Assembly: GCA_944474755.1 (NCBI GenBank)
Contig: OX104112.1
Coordinates: 60,481,640-60,545,639, forward strand
Direction of reading: 5' to 3'
From: Limnoperna fortunei
Taxonomy: Eukaryota > Mollusca > Bivalvia > Mytilida > Modiolidae
Length of the DNA stretch: 64,000 nucleotides
The notes below the pieces were generated by a model that had not been told where the DNA came from, searched no databases, and saw nothing but the letters and a program-made list of their open reading frames with translations. Both the position numbers and the translations under genes were made by a program. Shown here piece after piece: positions 34,136-46,474 of this stretch (its first letter is position 1; each line of letters starts with the position of its first letter).

Positions 34136-34889
34136 AAATGCTTGTACATGTATATGCAGTATGATTGTAATGGTAGATTGACCTCATTAAAGGGAAACTT
34201 CACGAAAAATTGAAAATTTGATATGTAATGCTTCAAATAAAAAGAAACACTTTGGCCTCTTGATGTTTTATTATATTTTCAATGGTTAAGTTTCTCTATA
34301 TTGAATTTTTCCTGAAATAAATGCACTTCTGGGGGTCTGCCATTGTGTCATTTCTCATCACTAGATGACGATACAAGAGATCACTTAACAGCCAAGTACC
34401 TAAAAGTCGTCATATAATAATATCTCAAAACAGTCAATAACAGGAGGTTGCACTGTAAGACAAGGTTTGGTAATATTACATTTCGCATTCCTAATATAAG
34501 CATAAAACCCGACTTCTACATCCACAGCATAAACAACTTTGTATGCAATGATCATTTTGCAGAATGATGCTTGGGAATAGTTTAATGGTTATGTGATCTT
34601 CATTTAGGTGACCTAATTTTTCCAAGAATATAAGTTGGAATTTTGTTCATACATATGAATTAAATTGAAAATTATTCATATAATTACTTTCAACTTGTAT
34701 TGTTTAATCAGATTAGGCAAGTTATTGAACGAAACTTTTATACAAAATATTTGTGAAGTTAACTACATGTATTTAAGAAGTAACGGTCATTAGATGCATT
34801 ATTTTTAAATACTCCATTTTCGTGAACACAGGTAAAATTTATTGTGTATGTGTGTAACACAGTTTTCACAATTTTCTGTTTGTAAATTA

Positions 34890-35280
34890 GGGTCACAGTG
34901 TTGGTTTTATGTTTCCTGTGAACTGGCATCCAAAGGTATTCCAAAACGTATATGCACCCTGTGCTCCTACACTTTGGTGTATTCAATCATACCTGTCCTT
35001 AACAGTGGAGGGGCGTGCCATACAAGCTCTCCACACTGGGCCAAGTGTCTCCCTATCAGTCAGGGTCTCACTTCTCCCTGCTTGGATGCAGGGAGAATTC
35101 TCTTCTCTCTGCTTTTTTAGAGTGTGGTGACCGCTGGTATATTTGTGTCACTGTGTCAGTTTTATGCTTTCTGTGTCCTAGCATCTTTAGGGTTCGAAAT
35201 CTTATATATATCCTGTGCTCTGACACTTCGGTGTATTCAAATCATTCCTTTTCTTGGCAGGGGAGGGGCGTGCCATTCTA
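34890..35280. repeat. Imperfect duplication of about 130 bp
   Basis: Two diverged units share TTTTATG-TTTC-TGTG, CATC-AAAGG/TTTAGGG, CCTGTGCTC, ACAC-TTGGTGTATTCA and GAGGGGCGTGCCAT (about 34890-35025 and 35148-35277). About 120 bp of other sequence lies between them. The apparent ORFs here are products of this repeat. Confidence 0.6.
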
Positions 35281-36038
35281 ATTTCAAATTACATGATAAA
35301 CCTTTTATCTGGTTAGCTTTTGAAAATGTCAGAATATGCATACTTCAAAGATAGCTTCAAATGATCTCGTAACGGCAATAAACATCCTTTTTTTACTTGC
35401 TAAACCTGTTAGTTATCCTTTATAAACAAGAAATAATTTTACTATAAATTCTCACGTCCTTGCACAACTGCTGTTTCAAGTGGTGCAAAATTATCTAGGA
35501 TATTTTATTTTATGTTTAAAAATAATAACGTAAATATATCTTTTATTTACAATAATGTTTTTTAAGATAAATTCTATTTGATAAAAGTTAATAAATAAAG
35601 ACAATTAAAAGTCTAAAAGAAAGTACTTTTATTAAGGCAAAGACCATTACAACATCAAGACATATTTGGTTATCTTATGTTGTCAGCTGGTCATAAGTCA
35701 TCACCCCAGTTTTATATTCTTCAAAGAGAAAAGGCAGAAAAACATATTTTTAAACTGAATTATTTATCATATTAATACTGGATAAAGCAGGCTCCAACAT
35801 CACAACCTGTAATCTCAGGATAATACTGTCAATATGACAGCCCCCATATACAAAATTTTACCACTTTAATCCCCTCTAGAAGCATAATGGTTGATATAAG
35901 AAAACATCAAAAGACAAATGTGTTTCTTCTTATTTGAAGAATAACATATCATTTCATTTTTTTGCAAAGTTTCCCTGTAAATACAATGTTTCCTTTGATT
36001 TCTATTACTTGAAAACCCTATTGATTTTATGTTAACAG

Positions 36039-36356
36039 GCTAGGGAAAACTTGAAACAGAAATATAATAGTTTAGATGATGACCAGAAAGAGTGTAATCT
36101 CAATTTGGAAGCATATAAAAAGTTTGTTCTATATGGAAGTCCAACAAAAGAGGATGGTTTGTATCCACTGCCATATAATGCTTACAAGGTAGACAACTCC
36201 AAAAAAGACAACTCGGAAGAAGATTTGCCATCAGTGCCAAATCAAGACAATGTATTATCTAGCAACGAAAAAGGTATGGATGAGGCACAAACCAACAGAA
36301 GTAAAACTGTAGACTTTGAAAGTATTTCAAATGATATAGATGATGTTGTAGTATGA
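36039..36356 (+). CDS. DUSP22: DUSP22 exon 5, extended acidic C-terminal tail
   Basis: It follows TTAACAG and encodes 105 residues to a TGA. The first part (ARENLKQKYNSLDDDQKECN) completes the helix after the catalytic domain. The remainder, past KKFVLYGSPTKEDGLYPLPY, is hydrophilic, rich in Asp, Ser and Asn, and ends SNDIDDVVV. Human DUSP22 ends soon after the catalytic domain, so about 60-70 residues are extra here; they look disordered. The reading frame continues exactly from exon 4. Confidence 0.92.
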   Translation, partial: ARENLKQKYNSLDDDQKECNLNLEAYKKFVLYGSPTKEDGLYPLPYNAYKVDNSKKDNSEEDLPSVPNQDNVLSSNEKGMDEAQTNRSKTVDFESISNDIDDVVV

Positions 36357-38600
36357 TTATACTTATTCGATAAGATGCTGTAAGGCGATTGCATTTTTGT
36401 CTCACAAAATTTCAGGTTAAGTAGAAATATATTTTTATTTACAAATCCATTTAGTTGGTACTGTCTGCATATTGTTTGTCATTTGTTTGAAATGTAAAAA
36501 AAGCAGCTGTTAAATGCTGAATTAGAATTATTATGTTATAATGTTCTGATGATCTCATCCGTCCTTCCAATATTTTTATGAAATAGTTATAACATGTGCT
36601 TTATGGTCTGTATGTTAATGTTTATTAATGCCACATTTACCTTGATTATACATTCAAGTTGTCATCTTAGAAAAAGCAATTATAATCAAATACATTGTTA
36701 TACATGTATTATTATTAGGGTTTGGATTTGTGTATGCTTGTAATAATTACATGTATTTTACACAAGCTATAATGACATTTGAAACTATGCAATGCATGCC
36801 AAATGTTTGCATTTCATTTTTTTTATTTGATATCAGAATTTGCAAGTGATACAGGTATATTTGATTTTGTCATTGTTTTGTTTGTTTTTTAGAAGAAAAC
36901 CAGTCATCATGATAATTGATAGAGACTTGCATTGTTTATCATAAGGTTATATAGTCTAATACAGAGGTTTAACGTTTGCACGGAAATATTTTGTTTAAAA
37001 ATTAAATCTGGGTTCATGTAATACTGTCAGACAGTTGTTTAAGTGATATTCTAAGAAAATTAAGAGTTATTGCTTAGACATTGTATAAAAAAATGTATAA
37101 TATAATTAAAATATGGCATTTGTTAGGCATCAGAATTCTACATTTTCGATGCTACATGAACATTTTCACTATGTTTTAAAACTGTATGCTCTTTCAATGA
37201 ATTTGACCAGTAAAATGTTGTTGGTAAAAAATGTCAAAGAGTTTAATTTTTACTGCGGCAGTTACAACCATATAATATGTAGTCTTCCTCATTTAGTTAT
37301 TTCCATTGATTGATTGATACTGTAAATGTTGTAACAACAATTACATCAATCAGATTAAATAAGCCAATGTGTCAGTTGTGTTTGGAATATTTGTACATGT
37401 CAGTAAAACAATTAAATAAAGAAGTTGTATCCCATAAGGCCTATCTCACTATAATCTACCAACTCCAAAGCCAGCAATAACAAATATCACCCTTGTCAGA
37501 TGGCATTCCTTTTGTAAGACCACATATTCAATGAGTTTGGTTTTATGAGAGAGTGACAACTGTACAGTGTAATTTAATAAATTTAACCTATATTTTAGAC
37601 ATTGTGATGAAATTTCCTTAAAAATGATATTTCATTAAACTTTTAACTAGTTTTTGCCTTTTTTTTTGTGTTTTATTTTATTCATGAGATTTGCTGTTCT
37701 GTTTGAATGATTACTTTACCAGTAGTTTAGCATTTCACCCCTGTGTATGTAGAATGAATTTACACATAAATAAAATGACAATTCCACAAAGTCTGAAAAA
37801 ATGAACTCTTTTGTGATATATTTATGCACTGATTTTTAGTCATTGTTTATACTAATTTACCCATAATATTGGACTGTAATAGTGATTGTATGTTTTTATT
37901 TTTTTATATATAAAATAGAATATCGTCTTTTGTACAGAATTCTAAATATTTAATGTTACTATTAGAAAAAGGCTATGTCTGAAATCAAGTTGCCAAATAT
38001 TTTATGTTATGAACTTGGCATACTTTGTGTAATGGCAATCAAGTTTTATAATGCTGTTAGTTTTTCTTACAGTATATATAGAAGTAAAATTGACCTATGC
38101 ATCAATCCATTTTGATAACAGCCATAACATGCAATATTTATGCATTAGCTGTATTTGTAAATATGACATATGAAATTTGATATTTTGTTTGGATGCAAAA
38201 TTGGTGTAACATCAAATCTGATTGAATTTCAGTGTGTAAAATTCACATTTTATTGTCTAAATGAAAATACACAACCTCACATGACATTTTTCACAAAGCT
38301 GTTCCATAACAGTGGATGCTTTTATGTTGTTCCAAAGTGATTTATTATCACAAGGGCACTGCTAATGGGCCAACATCAAAACTCTACTTGGGATAGTAAA
38401 AGCACTTATGGTAATTTGTCCTATACAAAATCCCATGAATTCCATACTAAATTACACACTGGGAGTGTTAACTGTGTAACTTGCATTGAAGATTGATATA
38501 CATTTTGTTACAATTTACGAATAAAATGTCTTTTTAATTATATATCCAATAAAATGAATCTGCTGTAATTGTGGATTATACAAAAAAAAACAGTTTAATT
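36357..38600 (+). other. Probable DUSP22 3' UTR and downstream DNA
   Basis: This repeat-free AT-rich stretch contains several AATAAA signals (37415-37420, about 37770, about 38519, about 38548). The last is followed by a GT-containing region, so the UTR could be anywhere from 1 to 2.2 kb. No coding sequence was supported. Confidence 0.45.
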
Positions 38601-39066
38601 TGTTCAGTCCTCTGTTGTTTCATTCTGTGTATCAGAGTAATTACTATCCATCCCCTTTCCACATCATCAAACTTCTTGTTCTCTTAAACTACAAAAAGGA
38701 TAAAACAAAATTTGCACAGCTTTTATACAATGAATTTTTCATGTGCATATTCTCACATTTATTTTGCTTCTAAGAATTTGGTGTTAGGAAAAACTTACAT
38801 CTGAAACACTGGAAAAAGATTGTTGGTGGGGAGGAGTTTAGTCTTTTATCCAAAACTCCTGTAAACCTATATGAATTAATTGAACTGAAAGTGGGTGGTG
38901 GAGTGTTCTCTAACCTATTAATTCCTGTTAAAATCTCGCTAAATTCATAAGTAAACTGTTACTGTGCACAGGCTCTATTTTTCCTTTAAGAGAATTACTT
39001 TTTGAAAAAAAACAGCAATTGTTTGCATCTCCACTTTATCGTTTTAATTCTTAATTAATACTATGA
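38601..39066. other. No supported gene
   Basis: Nothing recognised beyond AT-rich spacer. Confidence 0.4.
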
Positions 39067-39302
39067 TTGAATCTTGTTGAGTGCCACCTTCAGCAATTTT
39101 CTAGCTATATTGTGCCAGCAATTTTTTATTTGGGTAGGAAGCTCGAGTACCTTGAGTAAAAGCCCGGTAAGTAAATTTGCAGTCCTTGTCAATTAAGATT
39201 GAAGTCGAGCCCAACCTGCCCCATTGAGACTTGAACCCACAACTTCAATGCTGAAAGACACGTGATCAATAATTTTAACCACTTGGCCATTAAGGACGCC
39301 TC
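39067..39302 (-). mobile_element. tRNA-derived SINE, old copy
   Basis: A minus-strand SINE with a decayed tail (TTGAGTGCCACCTTCAGCAA), central domain (AGGAAGCTCGAGTACC) and head (ACCACTTGGCCATTAAGGA). Heavily diverged from the 29.8-kb copy. Confidence 0.75.
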
Positions 39303-39951
39303 CTCGGTATGATTTTGTTTCATCATATATAAATATATTGGTAGAGGCATAACGGTTGTGAAATTTGAACACGGTTGGTTATGATGTGTAATCAGAATGC
39401 GGATGTGAATATATATTATTCAAACACAAAAAAATAGATATGGTTCTGGGTAATTCGAACCCAATTTTTAGTGCCTGTTCTAAGGTATGCTTTTTTAAAA
39501 GCATTCCTCAAGTCCCAATGTTTCTAAAATAAGATCTATTGAAATAATAAAAACAAACATTGATCCGACATACCAAATGATTCTAAACATAAAAACATAA
39601 GTTTTGTTTTATTTTGGCTCTCGATTCCGAGACTTTGATTTAATACAAAAACACAAATAACATAAAAATTATCTTTTTCGTGTCTTATAATTTATGAATG
39701 TGAGGGAATAAAACTGCACACCACAAAAATATAAATATAAAATTGACACCTAATTTTTTTAGCCAGTTTACACTTTGATACGTTCAAAACAAAACTAAAT
39801 GTACAATGTATTTAATAATTTTCTATTCATGTCAAGAAACGTAAACTGACAAACTTTTTATTTTTTTTTAATCGGTACAATGTTTTGACATATTCTCACA
39901 AAAGTTTATCAACTTATTGTACAATTTGGCAATTTTTCGTTTCAAAATTTT

Positions 39952-40201
39952 TGTTTGTTTGTAGGATGATTAATGCCTCTTTCAGCAATTTTTCAGCTAT
40001 ATTATGACATTAAGTTTTTATTGGGCGAGGAAGCCCGCGTACCCACCGAATTTCGTTAGGAAAACTGGCAATCTTTGTCAAATAAGATTGAAATCGAGTG
40101 CACCCTGACCTCCGTAAGACTTAAACCCGCAACCTTAGTATTGACAGACCACTTTCTCAATAATAAATGACCCAACTTAATTTCTCGGCCACCGAGGCCT
40201 T
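39952..40201 (-). mobile_element. tRNA-derived SINE, old copy
   Basis: A minus-strand copy from TTTGTTTGTAGGATGATTAA through GAGGAAGCCCGCGTACCCAC to TTTCTCGGCCACCGAGGCCT. The head end is better preserved than in the 39.1-kb copy. Confidence 0.8.
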
Positions 40202-41484
40202 TCGTTTAAAAAATGTACAAGGGCAGTCAATACGCAATTTTATCACAGCTTGCATTTTGCCTCAAAACTAGATAAAATCATATTGATTGGTTTACTATCA
40301 TATTATGCATTCATAAGTATCGCTTTATTTGCTTGTACTTTTTCTGAAATTCCTTTCCGTAGTATACGTTGTTTGCTTAATGGCGACTCATATTTGACTC
40401 ATATTTGGCAATAAAAAAATACCGGTATGTCAAATTAAAATATTGCTTAGCCTACAATTATACTTCTAAAACAAATGTCTCGGGTAGAATGATAGTCTCT
40501 GTCTTGGATGTAGAGTAAATTTAAGAGGTTTATTTGACACTAGATGATTTAAGTGTATAGAAATAGATAAACGAAGTTCAACAAAAAAAGAACTAGGGAT
40601 TTCTTACAGATAACTGCTTTTCACGGCAAACTTTGATAAATTTTAATACTGCATTAATAATAAAGTTGTTATGTTTCAACAGTGTGTAACTTGAGCTTGT
40701 ATATTTATATTGAGGTCAAGACACGAAAAAATTAATTGTATAATAACTTACGAACGGAGAGTCGTGTCATGCAAATCATGTTGTTCTGAATTTAATTCAG
40801 GCGACATAATGATGAGTAATTGTTCTAAAACCGGAAAACTCAAAAGTTTTCGTACAGAACTTAATCGCTGTTCAATGACAAAACACATGTATAGCAGAAT
40901 GTGAAATTTAGGTCTGACCCACTGTCTTTTCTTTCTGCTTTAGTAGGCCCTATAAGGAGCTCGACCTCATAAGAATACTAAAACTGAGCGTCGACGAGAG
41001 AAGCAGAAAGAAGTATTAAATGGGAATGTCGATAGTATTTTGAAAATTTCCAAACATGGAAATTTATGTTGTCGATTAAATTCTAGCATACGACACATTT
41101 CATCTCTACAGTTATTATCTTTCGACCTAAATAAATGATGCAGAAGGAAGTTATGTTATAACTTTATTGCTTCATTTCATTTTCCTTAAAAATGTTTTTT
41201 TTTAATATCTTTAAGCCCGTGCTTTAGCTCCATATATGCGACGATGCAACAGAATGTGGAAACAACAATGCAAAAATTAACATCTTGCCAGGACTCAATA
41301 GGCTGCTTGTAAAAACGTTTTGAAAACGAGCATGAGATCCTTCATAAAATGCAAAAACGAACTTAGACATGTTTGTTATAGAAGAATTTGGCATTTAACA
41401 AATTTAGGAATTTTGACCCGCGGAAAATGGGATTTTAATTTTCAGCGAAGGAGTGTTTTTTCAAATTTTTGACCTGACTGATGT
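40202..41484. other. No supported gene
   Basis: AT-rich spacer; a 64-residue ORF at 40710 shows no family likeness. It lies at the 3' side of the decayed LINE at 41.5 kb. Confidence 0.4.
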
Positions 41485-43190
41485 TTACAAGTCTTTTCCA
41501 TCCTTCAAATGTTGAACATTTGCTTCATTATTTTTACCTATAAATTCACGAATCATGTTCCATATTTTATTCATCTGTGTGTATTTATTTAATTTTGAAA
41601 CACAGTTGCGCCAAGTCTTCTTTTTTTCCCTGAGAGCTTCGGAAAAATTCGGAGTTGGTTAACATTATTTTAGCGTCGTTCAGCCCTTTCACGATCTTTA
41701 ACAGCGTCCTCACAGTTGTCAGCGTACCATGGTTCACTAGAATGTTTGGGATATGACGAGGTCTTAGAAACTGTCTCATTTGCAATTAATATAGTAGTTT
41801 TACGCAAAAAAAATTTCGAATTGTTCAGAAATGTCTACAAATGTGTCGGAGTGAAGTCGCTCTCTACATTTTTCTTAAATGGTGGCCAGTAAGCGTTGAT
41901 AAATTTATACCTTGTGGCTCGTTCTGTTTTTGAAGAATGTACAGATACTAGTATAATTGTAAAATGATCACTGCATCAGATTGTCATAGACCTTCCATGA
42001 GAAAATCGAACAAGAGAATGATCTGTTACTTGTAAGATCAATTCCAAATATGATCCATTCCCAGTAAATATTTATTGTTACCATAATTAAAAATGCACAA
42101 GTCCTCCTTATTTATTAGGTCTTCACTAATCTTACACTTGTCGTTAATAGTGCTACTGCCCCAAAGAAGGTTGTGTCCGTTAAAATACCATGGAGTAGGA
42201 TTTAATTTATTTAGATTTAAACAAAAATTCGGAGAAAAATACACAGGACATAAAGTAATCGTTTGTCTAAAGATATCCTAACAGCGACCGCTTAAATATC
42301 AGTGTTAAGATCTACAGGCTTAAATGTTATCTTTTATAACAATCTTTTATTATTGTCGTCTACATATGTGTTGTATATAATGCTGTTTGTTAAAGATATA
42401 TTATCATTTCGTTTAAAGTGAGATTCTTGGAGATAAAATGCAACAGGAAGAACGACATCAATTGATAATGTTATTTCTAGAAAATTAATTTTGAGACCTC
42501 GACAATTTCCATGTATAATGTTTACCACATTGCGCCTGTCTACACTGGAAGACCGAATGTATTATCCCCTACTTGGGGGTTATGTTTCTGTTACGTAACT
42601 CGAAATGATCTTTTCATTAATGTTGTTCAAACTGACGAATCTATTATGGACCTGGATTGGGTCCCTAATAGATTTTGGAGAACAGTCTTTTGTTTAGCTT
42701 CCTCGGTTTTGAGATTGTTGTATTCTTGAGTTTTATTCAAATTAGTATTTAATTAATTTTTTTTGTTGGGGGGGGGGGGAGCTGCACGAAGACGTTGATG
42801 TTTTATACTGGGTGGATGCCGAAAACGTAGATGTTTGAGATGTTGAAGATTGCAGGGATTATAAAATGATTTTGTCGTTAGTTCAACTAAGAGTCTAACA
42901 AGTTCTTTTTTATCTATTGGCCAGTGCCAGTTGGTGATCATTATTTTTTGCGTCTTAGCTGCATCAAAGACGAGTTTGTTTCGATTTTCAATTTTTGGTG
43001 TCGACAGTCTTGCAAGAAGGACATGCGGGTTTCACCACAATAAGCATATTTTGTTGTTTTAGTGAAAGTATAGCCCTCTTGCCCTGCCGTCTGCACGTCT
43101 AAAATATGTACAACATACGAATGTTACTCTACTATGTTCTTTTCCTTGTCAAAACTTCGACATTTAAAGCAGTGCAAAATGTTAAGAATG
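41485..43190 (-). pseudogene. Decayed Jockey-like LINE: gag knuckles, endonuclease, start of RT linker
   Basis: Read on the minus strand this is a broken non-LTR retrotransposon. Near 43180-43060 a Cys-rich stretch (LHCFKCRSFDKEKN, later YCGETR…DC) is a decayed gag zinc-knuckle region. Endonuclease pieces follow in several frames: NCRGLKINFLEI and VAFYLQESHFKRND (about 42510-42400), VYFSPNFCLNLNKLN and FNGHNLLWGSSTINDK (about 42250-42120), then SDHFTIILVSVHSS near 41975-41930, which carries the catalytic SDH. EPWYADNCEDAVKDRERAER and WRNCVSKLNKYTQMNKIW (about 41740-41560) are the linker before the RT domain. The RT itself is absent. Multiple stops and frameshifts show it is dead. Confidence 0.82.
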
Positions 43191-44425
43191 TATTCTCTGA
43201 CTTTAATGTTATAGAGAACTATTTGGATTGATTGGAGGAAAGTGGGAGTGTTGAAATTCAGAAGAAATATGTTCAGATAAAAATCTGTTCTCTTTTTCAA
43301 TAAACTGAGACTGCAATTATGTGCAGATTGCCTTGTCAGTCAGTTTGACGAGGTCATCATCCCTGTAATGAACAATTCCTTGACATGTGGGGAGACTACA
43401 ATTTCCCATTCAACAATTGAAGTAAATTTTAGTAATTCAAGAACTGCTGTTTAAGTGCATTAAATGAGCAAAAACATCCGATTTCATTTTGATGACGTTT
43501 TTACGTATTATTTACAAATCTTTATAGATTTTTTTTTTCAAAAAAACGAAAGGATAACTGTTGATAGCATTTATTTATATTTTTACTTGACAAAACAATA
43601 AATCTTGACAAGTGAACCATATCAACTATTTCTTCAAGCAAAATGTCATTTTGTCATTCTTGGGACATGTTTGGAAATTTTTAGAATCCATGGTAAGCTG
43701 GAGGAGGTTCGCCAGTCTTTACTCCACCCGCCACGGAGTGCCAACAGGAGCGATGCGTTGACTCTGCGGATCTCCTGCATAAAGTATCATTGGTTCAAAG
43801 GAAGGTATACACAACTCTTTTGCGGCTAGTCTGGCCGTGGTATGCAGCTTACGCTAAATTGACTGACGCTATACCCGCCTGTAGCAGTCATCGCTACACA
43901 AAATTCCTTCAGATTATTTCACTATAGTTGTTGTTAAACATTAGTTTATCAATAAGTAGAAATGCTAAGATAATTAACATTTATTCACTTTGATAAAATC
44001 GCATTATGAACCTATTTCTAGTTCAATATATGTTTTACTGTACGAATACATGCAGATTTACGTTGCATTAGTACAAAACAATATGTTTAATAGACCATCA
44101 TGATTGTAATTCTATTTTTAGACGTTTTAAATCCACAAATCACGCAGTTAGTTTAGTACATTTTATGTGTTATCATTGTTTGGAAGGAACTTTCAGCAAA
44201 TTAATTTTAGGGCCAACATAATTGTCACATTTAAATGAGAGTTGATTGTATTATACATCAGCTTATATCAGCCATTGCTTACATAATGTAGGATCTAACG
44301 AAATATACATAATCGGAATAAAACATTTACCTAAAAACCTAAGTTTGACCAAACGGAACTCGTCTCTTGATGATCAATACTTAATATTGTTGGTTAATTA
44401 TTTTAGATATTATATATAATTAATG
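43191..44425. other. Possible 5' part of the decayed LINE, then spacer
   Basis: Minus-strand text at 43200-43460 may continue the gag-like ORF (short matches only). A patch at about 43690-43910 (GGAGGAGGTTCGCCAGTC…, CTGGCCGTGGTATGCAGC) is clearly richer in G+C than its surroundings and could be a LINE 5' UTR or another repeat. The rest is AT-rich. Confidence 0.35.
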
Positions 44426-44687
44426 CGGGACCTCGGTGGCCGAGTGGTTAAGGTAGTTCGTCTACTATTGATCACGTGGTCTGTCAACACTGAAATTGCG
44501 GATTCGATTCTCACTGCGGGCAGGGTGTACTCGACTCCAATCTTAGTTGACAAGGATTGCCAGTTTTCCTACCGCAGGTCAGGGGTTTTCTCTGAGTACT
44601 CCGGCTTCCTCCCCCAATAAAAATGGACGCCATGATATAGCTGAAAAATTGCTAAAAATGGCGTTAAACATCATTCAAACAAACAAA
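44426..44687 (+). mobile_element. Full-length tRNA-derived SINE
   Basis: A well-kept copy: GACCTCGGTGGCCGAGTGGT head, GATTCGATTCTCACTGCGGG B-box region, GGTTTTCTCTGAGTACTCCG central domain, GGCGTTAAACATCATTC tail and (AAAC)n. AT-rich flanks (ATATATAATTA / AATATAATAAAT) may be an imperfect target duplication. Confidence 0.9.
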
Positions 44688-45036
44688 CAATATAATAAAT
44701 GCCTTCGAAAAATATATGAATTCTTTTGGGGGATTCTTATTACCCAGCTTGTAATTATTTTCATCTTAATAGTTATAATTCGCTCATTGCAATGAATTTG
44801 TTAATATATAATCGATCAATAAATACAAAAGACACCAATACTCTTATGTCAAATGAGATATATATATATATACTTTGATCGAGAACATATTTGTCAAGAG
44901 CACGATTTTATCATCATACTATGGACATGCAGTGGATTCTCTTTTCTGTGAAGGCCTGTTTGTAACACTGTAAAGACCTATTTAAGGTGGCAGAAAAGAC
45001 TCTCGCCTAGACCTTCACAATTCGGTACATAGCGAC

Positions 45037-45085
45037 ATAAAAAGAAGTATTGTTGTATTTAGGTATCACTTAAGAAGTCCGTCAC
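45037..45085. repeat. Direct repeat flanking duplicated segment, left
   Basis: ATAAAAAGAAGTATTGTTGT… to AAGAAGTCCGTCAC recurs at 45834-45871 with a 10-12 bp difference. The pair brackets copy 1 of the 45-kb duplicated segment. Confidence 0.7.
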
Positions 45086-45828
45086 TTACAGACAAGTGTA
45101 TATTTTATAAAATGATATAAATAGAAAAGTATTTTTAGGGTTCATTTATTGCTAACTGGGACAAACGTAAATTTAAATTGCTATAAATAATAAATAACTA
45201 ACATTTCCAAAAAGGTAAAGTTGTGTAAATATAATTGTAACTTTGTTGCAATGATAATTTTTTTTTACAAATTCCCTTTTCTATGAATTTAGTCCACAAG
45301 AAAAATATATGGATTCAGTTGTTTAAAGTGTATTTTTGAACTATAAGAAGCCCATGAATACTATTAGTCGGACATTGGCAGATTGTTTTGATAGCGATGA
45401 CATTCATCAAAATTGAGAAGATATTGTCCGAAAAATAATTTAAAGATACAACAGAAGATAATTGTTTTGTCTAGGGAATCGCTCGAAACAAGACTTCTGC
45501 ATTGAATCAATGAGGATAAGGATAGATTTATCCTTGAAATAACGAATTCTTCATCACAATATTTTTAATACATAAAGTAAACTTAGCACACCATATACCT
45601 AATTTTGGTCTTGGTTTTTATCTAGGTCGTAATTACAAGGGCATATTTGAAAATATCAGTGCAATAAACATGATGAGGTATTATTTCTTAATTTTACCTC
45701 TTTCAATTTCCTTCTACAACATTACCATCAGTGGGAAAATGTGATTATGGAATAAAGACCAAATCTTAATTTAAATTCAAATTTGATGCGTTAACACATT
45801 TTAAAATTTTAATGTAGTCAGGAATAAT
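45084..45828. repeat. Duplicated segment, copy 1 (contiguous)
   Basis: From CTTACAGACAAGTG to CAGGAATAAT this 745-bp segment is repeated at 46268-46474 plus 48161-48702, where it is split. Identity is high with scattered changes and small indels. There is no long ORF. The flanks carry the direct repeat at 45037-45085 and 45834-45871. Confidence 0.88.
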
Positions 45829-45833
45829 GCAAC

Positions 45834-45871
45834 TTAAAAAGAAGGATTGTTGTATTTAAGAAGTCCGTCAC
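45834..45871. repeat. Direct repeat flanking duplicated segment, right
   Basis: TTAAAAAGAAGGATTGTTGT… GTCCGTCAC, partner of 45037-45085, follows the end of copy 1 by about five bases. Confidence 0.7.
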
Positions 45872-45888
45872 CATGACTTGATCATTAT

Positions 45889-45998
45889 TGGATTTGACTT
45901 TTCCCTGGACACGACCAAAAGTCAGGCACATGTTATAATGGAATGCCGGAGTACCTCCGTGGTTTTTATTAGTGTGTGCTACTTACTTTCTGTTTATT
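45889..45998 (+). mobile_element. Decayed fragment of the 22/50-kb retroelement 3' region
   Basis: TTGGATTTGACTTTTCCCTG and CCGGAGTACCTCCGTGGTTT are the complement of blocks in the 3' end repeat at 22540-22670. Sequence between them has been lost. Plus-strand orientation relative to the element's coding sense. Confidence 0.6.
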
Positions 45999-46267
45999 TA
46001 TTTATTTGAAGCGTTAACGAATTAATAATATTTTTTGTTAACCATATCAATATGTAAAAGAAACGAGGCAATGTATCAGTTGGAATGCAATGCACTTCAC
46101 AAAGAATTTTTCTTAAATGAACATTCTATTATTTCTGTTGAGAATATTTTTACAACATAACAGTCCAATTTGTTATATCTGTCCCAAAATACAAATAACG
46201 TTATATAAATTTATGTTTACAATGGTTTACAGGTGTCGTAATACTTAAAATGTCAACAAAAGTTTGG

Positions 46268-46474
46268 CTTACAGACAAGTGTATATTTTATATAATGATA
46301 AAAATAGAAAAGTATTTTAAGGGTTCATTTATTGCTAACTGGGACAAACGTAAATTTAAATTGCTATAAATAATAAATAACTAACATTTCCAAAAAGGTA
46401 AAGTTGTGTAAATATAATTGTAACTATGTTGCAATGATAATTTTTTTACAAATTCCCTTTTCTATGAATTTAGT
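46268..46474. repeat. Duplicated segment, copy 2, first part
   Basis: This matches 45084-45292 up to CTATGAATTTAG, where copy 1 continues TCCACAAG but this copy is interrupted. Confidence 0.88.

Noticed and set aside
34842..35354. Cluster of Cys-rich ORFs (73-92 codons)
   Set aside because: They fall on an imperfect DNA duplication and in several frames at once, so they follow the repeat, not a gene.
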